Positions 57,695-64,000 of a DNA stretch of 64,000 bases are shown here, one piece after another. How positions within the stretch are numbered: the stretch's first letter is position 1; each line of letters starts with the position of its first letter. The stretch lies in contig JAGTTD010000003.1 of NCBI GenBank assembly GCA_018398585.1, forward strand, positions 8,192,637 through 8,256,636, read 5' to 3'. The position numbers and the translations under genes are program-made. The stretch is from Simmondsia chinensis. Its lineage: Eukaryota; Streptophyta; Magnoliopsida; Caryophyllales; Simmondsiaceae. Under the pieces are notes generated by a model. The model saw only the letters and a list, made by a program, of their open reading frames with translations, had not been told where the DNA came from and did no database searches.

Positions 57695-59861
57695 ATAGTT
57701 GATAAGATCCATCTCCATTGAATAAAATTCACTTTGTGGTTACTCACTGTGTTGCAAAATTGGGGTACCATGGACTCAACTAGTCATAGCCATTGCATAG
57801 GGGCTTTTAGGAAAAACGTTAAGTTACTTTTAGGCCTTATGTTTATAAAAATTTGAATTCATTAACTTTAGGATTATTTTCATTAAAGGTTCATGTACTT
57901 TCCCCTTGGATCAATTTAGTCCTTTTTGCTTTAATGTCATGTGTCAGTTTATTCTTGTGGTGAAATGAAGTTAATAATGTGACCTTAAAACCTTGATCAT
58001 GTCATATGTAAGTAACCCAATACATCCCAAACCATTGGGTCAATCTCAATTTCAACCCATTTTGACCCAACCATGTAAAATTTCATCACTAGTTCTACTT
58101 TAAGACTAAATTGTACAATGCAAATTGTAGAACGACTAAATTGACATCTATGAAAAGTACAAGGAATAAATTGATTCATGTGGCATAACTAACCCTTTAT
58201 TTAATACCCTTCAACGGACTTTTGGCATGCAAATGGATTTTTTTAGTATATTTTTAACAAATAAAATGCAATATGCATGTACAGAGGTCAATATAAATGT
58301 GAAATTGTATAGAGGTTTGCTCAAAATCCGTTACATAAAGGCAATTATGTTTCTGACGACCTATTCCATCCGATTCCTTGCTGGGTACATTTACCAAGTA
58401 AATTTTGCACAATTCCTTTGGTGCAAAATATTACCTAATAAGCCTGAATCTCTGCAGGAAAGATCTTGGTATAGATTGGAATGAAATTATGACTTTTATT
58501 ATTTCTTGGTTAAGAGACATTTGGGCATTTGATAAATGTGAAATATATTAACGTGAATAAGTGGGTGAAATGTTGGCAGTGGCCTATCTAGTAATTAGAT
58601 TTTGCAAGTGCCATTCAACCCTCAGAGAGCCTTGGTAAGAGGGTGCATATCAGATTGCAAAAGTTTATATTCCCTAGTGCTTTTGTCTGTAAGTAACTTT
58701 GTTTTTGTCCGTTGAATCCTTTGGTGAAATTCATATTCAAAAGTAATCTCAAACATACTCTATCACATGATGAAGTTAAGTTTTGATAAGAAATAACCCC
58801 CACCCCCCCTCGCTCTCTCTCAAAATCTGCACACCTTGTGGATTATAAGATTTCAGGATTTTCATGGATTTTACTAATGTATATTGATGTTTGATGCATG
58901 GTGGTTTACGGTTTCTAGTTGGCTAATTGACAGTTGGATTTATCTTATATAAGAGTTTTTCTTTATATTTTGTTTTTATCTGTTTTCATCTTTTTGTGTT
59001 TAGAGGGATTTTGGGTTTCTCTGTGCAGTCATATATTTGTCTAGTGTGGCATGGCGATGCATAAAAAATACCAATACTGAGATGAATTAGAACAAGGTGA
59101 TAGCCAAAATGGAATTGCTGAATAACTTAGTAGAATTGATATTACTGCTATAGAAGCCCTGTAGTGTTGGGGTCTTTCTAGTTTCTGGTCGTTTTGGTCC
59201 AATTTCACTCCCATGTATTTGTTTGTTTCTGATAATTAGTTGATTTTGAAAACAACAATTATGGAGCTGGTTATCCCCAAAAGTAGGATTTAAGCCTTAA
59301 AACATAATGGAATACATGGTTCAAAATTCTATTAGGATTCAACAGGCAAGAATGAAATAAATTAGTTTGTACGACACATTAATGGCAAATAATAACTGTG
59401 ATGAGGCATGATATTTCTTGAATTTCTCGTGATTTTGGCTGAACAGAAGATGTCGTAAGCATTCAATAATATCTAGAAATCCCATATTCAAATTTGTTCC
59501 TTTAACAATTTGGACCACAAAAAGTAGTTTTAGCTGAGAGAAAACCCCTTGCTTAAATATGTTAGTTAGAAAGAGTGTCGACAACATATCCTTGCACAAC
59601 TGTCCTTTCTTGGGGTGAAAAGAAGCCTAGTTGGAAGTCTTAAGCACAGTAGACATGGTAGTCAAATCACACTTTGTTGTGTCGCAAAGCTGGTTCTCGA
59701 GGACATAATGTAGTATGCCCTAGTAATCTCGTAACCAAAGGGCTAGCGCAAAATTTGTTAGGTGCTTACCTTTATTTATTTTTTGTATGCGCTTAATCAC
59801 CTTCTCACTTAGGCTTCCCCGCGTCTTGATCCGAAATGCAAATGCTTTAGGATACCCTTTC
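56762..59861. other. Unassigned repeat-rich region with C35 homopolymer
   Basis: No gene recognised in any frame. A poly-C tract occupies 57658-57692. Segment 58130-58275 (AAATTGA-GGGACT-type, TTTTGGCATGCAAATGGATTTTTTTAG) has a weaker copy at 63390-63510 (TTTTGACATGCAAATACATTTTTAAG). Segment 57810-57860 (GTTAAGTTACTTTTAGGCCTTATGTTTATAAAAATTTGAAT-like) has a short match at 60545-60580, indicating dispersed unidentified repeats. Confidence 0.45.
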
Positions 59862-60137
59862 TGTTAGAGTATAGAACCAACTTTGGACCTTTACCCATCA
59901 GTTTAAACTTTTGGAAAAGTTAATTCCTTGACATGGTGTAAGAGCCTTATTGACCAAGAGATCACGAGTTTGAATCCCAATGGCCCCATTTCAATATTAA
60001 AATAACTTAAGCACAAAGTATAAGGTAAACCTGTACAATATCTACGCTTCAAGCCTAAAGGACATTTGTATGAGATAGAACCAATCTTGCACCTTTATCC
60101 ATCAGCTTAAGCTTTTGAAAAAGTTGGTACCTTGACA
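59862..60137 (+). mobile_element. TRIM copy 3
   Basis: 276 bp. Terminal repeats of 72 bp (59862-59933, TGTTAGAG...CTTGACA) and 71 bp (60067-60137, TGTATGAG...CTTGACA). TGGTGTAAGAGCC follows the first repeat (a mutated initiator-Met primer site). The interior has GATCACGAGTTTGAATCCC and TTAAGCACAAAGTATAAGG. Flanks CTTTC and CTTCC match at 4 of 5. Confidence 0.85.
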
Positions 60138-61239
60138 CTTCCAATTGAGTTCTTAATGCGCAATGAAAATATACCGTCGCTCATTTTCACCATCCAAATT
60201 TTTATATATGTTGGAGAACATGAGATAGGAAGGACTTATATCTCCCTGCTCATTTGAACTTCGTAGTCTGTTGAAATGTCTTGAAGTCTCTCAGAATGTC
60301 TTCTCTTCGAATCTGCTTCTTTGCTCTTATTGTCATGTATTCTGCTTGCATTATTTTGCATGGAAATAGAAGTAGTTTGTTTGAGCATAGCAGGATTGAT
60401 AGACGGGCATATCTGTGATAGCCGAGTTCCATGTTTTGAGTATTGCGATGAAGATTGTTTGTTGGTAGTTTCACAAAATCGGGACATCATGAACAATACG
60501 TAACAGGTTACAATGATCATGGTGGTGTTCTAAGGGAACATAAGTTACATTAAGCCTTATGTTAGCAAAAATTTGAATGAAGACCAATATAATAATTGAT
60601 TTTTTTTATTGTAAGAAAATTTGATTTTTGTACTGCTCTGATAGTTCTCAACATGTGAATATGTTGTATAAGTACATTTAAATATTGTTTGCATTGCAGA
60701 GCAAGTTATAAAGTACAATTACGCAAAGGCCAACTGCGTAACGCTAGCTCAAAATCCAATAAGTAATGGCCTTTATTTGATTCAATGTTCATGAATACTT
60801 TAGTGTGACTACCCATTCCTCATTACTGCATCTAACTTAAAATGTTTCTGTAGTCTTTACCGTCTTATTAGCCCTTGCATCGAGATCATGTATTCCATTT
60901 CTGATGGCCATTCTTGTTCTTTGGCATTCAAAGCCTGATGAATCATACATTCATCAGATAAATATCAGTTGATGGAAGGACACTTATTGTCTGCTTTGAA
61001 CTCGTTTAAGAGGCCTTATCGGCTCTCTCTACATTATGGAATCAAATAAATGGGGTTAGGTAACGTCATTAAGGCCATTCGACATTAGATGTTGAGTTAA
61101 TTGCTATGTGACTGATCATTACATGACTATGCTTTGTAATTGACGTTATAATGTGTATATATCGTATTTTTATTTATTAAAACATATTTATAAATGGATT
61201 TACATTGTTAAAAAATGTCAAAAGAAGCATAAAAATTAA
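60138..61239. other. Unassigned region with candidate MITE arms
   Basis: A 94-codon minus-strand ORF (60236-60520) has no recognised domain. The sequence near 60722-60783 (AAAGGCCAACTGCGTAACG, TAATGGCCTTTATTTGATTC) resembles 49866-49920. The inverse GGAATCAAATAAATGGGG and AAGGCCATT occur at 61039-61084. This could be a TIR element of about 380 bp. No gene supported. Confidence 0.4.
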
Positions 61240-61240
61240 A

Positions 61241-61358
61241 CAATTGTGAGGGTAGCACCCTGTAGGGGTAAGACCGCGTACATCTTATTCTCCTAGACCC
61301 TGCCTTGACATAAGCCCGTTTGAGGCATTGGGCTCTTATTGTTATTGAGGCTATTCAT
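61241..61358 (+). mobile_element. SINE copy 3
   Basis: GTAGGGGTAAGACCGCGTAC, ATCTTATTCTCCTAGACCCTG, GCCCGTTTGAGGCATTGGG, then CTTATTGTTATTG. Same order as the copy at 47625-47754. It lies about 180 bp upstream of the acceptor of the ethylene-receptor-like exon. Confidence 0.65.
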
Positions 61359-61536
61359 TCTAATATGTGAAAGGGTACTACTATTAGTCATATATCTATC
61401 ACTGAACTGAGCAAAAACTATGTTTAAATCCTGAACTTGTGTACCAATACTCTCAGCTTGTGCTACATGTGCATTCATACATGCGTACGTTTTCATTATA
61501 AATCAACGACTCTTCAACAATGGATTCTAACTTTTC

Positions 61537-61538
61537 AG
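61537..61538 (+). promoter_or_regulatory. Splice acceptor before the ethylene-receptor-like exon
   Basis: TAACTTTTCAG precedes the exon, 21 bp before the ATG. An intron in the 5' leader just before the start codon is usual for plant ethylene-receptor genes, so the first (non-coding) exon should lie further left; I could not locate it. An upstream in-frame ATG at 61437 lies on the intron side and is not preferred. Confidence 0.6.
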
Positions 61539-61559
61539 GTCATGTACCACCTTCAAATA

Positions 61560-62432
61560 ATGGACTCCTGCGACTGCATTGACATATGGTCTGATGACAT
61601 GACTATAATGATATCACAGCGCATATTCGGGTTTGTAACTGCCATAGCATTTTTCTCTGTACCGCTGCAGCTCATTTTTTTCATTCGAAAATCAGCATTT
61701 ATCCCTCACAAGTGGGTCTTCGGTTTCTTTGGTACTTTGTTTTCTCTTTGTGGAGCAACCACCTTGATTCATTCATGGCCAATTACCGTTTATTTAGGCT
61801 CTGCGAGTCCAGTCATAACAGTTGTAAAATTTTCTACTGCTCTTCTGTTATGGTGGGCAATGCTTTTGCTGTTTTACATTATACCAGATCTTCTACAAAC
61901 AAAAGAAAGGGAACAGTTTCTGAAAAAGAGGATTCAAGAGCTAGGTGCAGAGCTGGACCTCGCCATTTGCCAAGAACAAAGTTACGCACAGATTTGTACG
62001 TTGAGTCACGAGATCAGATGCACCCTTGATCGGAGCACCATTCTGAAAACAACTCTTTGTGGGCTAGGACAGGCGCTCAAGCTCGAGGAATGTACATTGT
62101 GGGTTCAATCACGAGTTGAAAGGAAACTGCAACTTTTTTACTCATGGAATGGCTCGACTCCTCTTGGATTGACTGTGTCGATGGACCTTCCGATTGTTGA
62201 AGAAATACTCAACAGTACAGGAGCATTGAAAATAAGGCATGCATGCCCCTTGGTTGCTGCATCCGAGGCTGTTGCTATCCGGGTTCCTCTTATACAGCTG
62301 GAAGATCTTGAGACGAAGGATTGGCACGATAACACCATAGAAAGCTTAGTTATGGTTCTGGGCCTTCCTTCTCATGTTATAAGAAGATTGCATGACTATG
62401 ACTTGGAAATTGTGGAGGCTGTTGCAGACCAG
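61560..62432 (+). CDS. Ethylene-receptor-like protein, first coding exon (291 codons), copper-site residues lost
   Basis: Subfamily-I-type receptor (ETR1/ERS1-like), normally an ER-membrane dimer that binds ethylene via copper and signals through CTR1. The ATG at 61560 gives MDSCDCID, matching the family start, with the two disulfide Cys at 4 and 6. Three hydrophobic helices follow (about 22-43, 53-72, 84-108), then a coiled linker (QTKEREQFLKKRIQELGAEL) and a GAF domain (about 133-288) with HEIRCTLDRSTILKTTL, LEECTLWV and EIVEAVADQ. The exon ends at CAG|GTTTGA exactly where the family has its first coding intron. No stop or frameshift in 291 codons. The second helix reads LCGATTLIHSW: copper Cys is kept (64) but the copper His is Thr (68), with a His at 71. 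ETR1 residues Asp25, Tyr32, Ile35 and Ile62 are Gly, Phe, Val and Phe here; only Pro36 and Cys65 of the key set remain. A receptor that cannot bind ethylene normally, or a decaying copy, is inferred. Kinase exons are not found by 64000. Confidence 0.88.
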
Positions 62433-63944
62433 GTTTGATGTTTGACCTTCTTTCTTTTAGATTGAACACAGTTACTTGTGGCATATGCATAGTTGCAAGA
62501 AACTTTTAAAATGGTAACATTTTCATACTCATAAATGTGATTCGGCGTTTTGAAGTCAGATGTGCATTTCCAACACATATCAAACATGACAGAAATGCAA
62601 TTCAAACAATAATGAAATCATTTTGATAAAAAGACACTTATTATATGATCTATTGGCTAATTATATCACTCGATTTAAAGAATGATTGGATTGTATGGAT
62701 ATATTGAAGTCTATTTTCTTACTCTTATTTATTGGAGTGCTAAATTTTCTTGGTTACTGCTTAACATTGACTTTGTTATAATACTTATGATTTAATGGTT
62801 CAATGAATGACATTTCACTAAACTTTCTTGTACATCTAATATATAGCAATGTAAGTGTTTCCTCTACACTTCCAACCTTAGAAACTTCTATGACTGCTTG
62901 CTCTCCTGTTTTCGCTCTCGCTCCCATTTCCACTTTGTGCAACTCTGGTCATAGGCTTCATTTGGCTAGAGAGAAAAGATATCTTCCCACCAGAAAAAGA
63001 TTTCTCCTAAGCATTTTTTTCTTATGCATCCATATTTGTAGTCTGCATTTTATCTTTGCTGGTACAACTTTTCTGTTACACTTGCCATAGAGGCATTGTA
63101 CAAGAATAGCATGTAGAGCATAGAATCAAATAAAAGTTGTTACATAACGACAATAAGTTTTATACATCAAGCTATTCTCCCTTTTGAATTGTGGGGGTTT
63201 TTTTTTTTCTGACTTATTTTGACATAGTACTCCGTTAGAATTTCTTCACAAACATGACATCAATTTCACACAATTCTTATATTTTTATAGTATTCCGTTG
63301 AAATATTTTTTTGCAAACTTAACATCAATTTCGCACAAGCACTATATTGCTAAAATTTAAGTTGTTTCTATACTAAGTTGACGCAATTAAAATGCAAGGA
63401 CCAAATTGATAAGCAAAGTATAGGGACTTGTAATGTAACTAACTCTATAATTATAATATACATTTGATAGCTTTTGACATGCAAATACATTTTTAAGTAT
63501 GTTTTCACAAATCAAATAAAATAATATATATTTGATACCTTGGCCTAGGTTTTATTTACTATCTGTTTATATTACTGGATCGTTACATCCCCCAATACCT
63601 TGCTCTTAATCACATTCTACTGTATTGAATAGAGAGTCGAAATAACTATGATTCAAACTATATATCTTAGAAGGAGGCTATGGTCCAACGTATAGATTCC
63701 ACGGAAACCTATGCTTCTCGTTCCTGTTCCACGTTTCCTGACATTCCACGTTCCAGGTATTAACTGTTCTGTTTATCTTATTGATTTGGGTTTTCTACAC
63801 AAAACTACCTTCAAAAGTTGTCATTTTTCACTTAACCACTACAATTTTTCAATTTCTTAGAAAACCTCCTTTAAAAGTTCAAAGTTCTCAATCAGTCACC
63901 AAATTTATACCGTTAGTTTTTCATTGAGGCTACATGTGTAAAAA
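62433..63944. other. Presumed intron or downstream DNA
   Basis: The expected next exon (start VAVALSHA, then the histidine motif) is not visible in any plus frame to 63944. The ORFs here have no domain. Repeats with partners at 58130-58275 occupy 63390-63510. 63805-63925 has paired AACCTCCTTTAAAAGTT-type motifs resembling a small MITE end. Either the intron is long because of insertions, or the gene is truncated. Confidence 0.5.
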
Positions 63945-64000
63945 AGCAACATACCCAGTGCCCCAAGGACTCCCATCTAAGCAGGGTCTGCGGGGGGCGG
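63945..64000 (-). mobile_element. SINE copy 4, minus strand, runs off the right edge
   Basis: On the minus strand it reads GCAGACCCTGCTTAGATGGG, then AGTCCTTGGGGCACTGGGT, the 3' body of the TTG-tailed SINE family. Its TTG tail is reduced (ATGTTGC) on the left side. Confidence 0.6.

Noticed and set aside
59862..60137. tRNA gene suggested by the GTTTGAATCCC box
   Set aside because: No cloverleaf can be formed; the box is part of the TRIM interior.
60236..60520. 94-codon minus-strand ORF as a gene
   Set aside because: No domain recognised; a shadow ORF in the other frame covers the same stretch; no promoter or splice support.
61437..61559. N-terminal extension of the receptor from the upstream ATG
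   Set aside because: It lies on the intron side of a good acceptor and has no similarity to receptor N-termini; the ATG at 61560 gives the conserved start.
62433..62438. Stop codon directly after the receptor exon as the true end of the protein
   Set aside because: The GTTTGA belongs to a splice donor at the conserved intron position, so the open frame should continue in another exon.
62754..63090. Kinase exons of the receptor after the first coding exon
   Set aside because: Checked for the VAVALSHA start, the histidine motif and the N-box in plus frames; none was seen.

Overview
The window is nuclear DNA from a flowering plant, most likely a eudicot. It has plant Ty3/gypsy, Ty1/copia, CACTA, TRIM, LINE and SINE elements nested in one another, plus one real host-type gene, an ethylene-receptor homologue near the right edge. 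I cannot name the species from sequence alone. No rRNA, tRNA gene, CRISPR array or organellar insert was recognised.

Layout. 1-9503: the right part of what looks like a Mutator-like (MULE) element. It has a broken minus-strand DUF1985-type gene at the left edge and then a tandem satellite of about 7.8 kb. The satellite is a dimer of about 174 bp made of two related halves, each centred on a palindrome (ATCATAC-5 nt-GTATGAT). 9504-12742: mostly repeat debris with a possible promoter. 12743-26334: a Ty3/gypsy chromovirus with two 445-bp LTRs and a perfect 5-bp target duplication (ACTTC). It is split by an Athila-like gypsy element (14610-24432, minus strand) whose right end is deleted; one LTR of that element carries a LINE tail. 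27827-32468: a non-autonomous CACTA element with a GGC target duplication. 32532-39486: a non-coding LTR element (LARD) with an internal 111-bp minisatellite. 39730-39986: a TRIM with a GTTAT target duplication. 40555-45643: a copia element (minus strand) with a CATTT target duplication, inserted in an older LTR. 46-49.3 kb: SINEs, an RNase H relic and LTR remnants. 49344-50222: an ethylene-receptor pseudogene. 50480-51583: a 5'-truncated LINE. 51584-56761: a TRIM split by a second copia element (51755-56730). 56762-61240: repeats and unassigned DNA, with another TRIM. 61560-62432: the first coding exon of an ethylene-receptor-like gene, open from the ATG to a splice donor. 62433-64000: presumably intron, ending in a SINE.

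The two most interesting items are the ethylene-receptor-like exon and the satellite. The exon keeps a full open frame and a good GAF domain, but has lost the copper-ligand His and most residues known to be needed for ethylene binding. The satellite is a highly ordered palindromic array inside a DUF1985-type transposon, reminiscent of the clustered binding motifs used by some MULE-encoded regulators. All retroelement coding regions except the reverse transcriptase/RNase H block of the second copia element are visibly broken.
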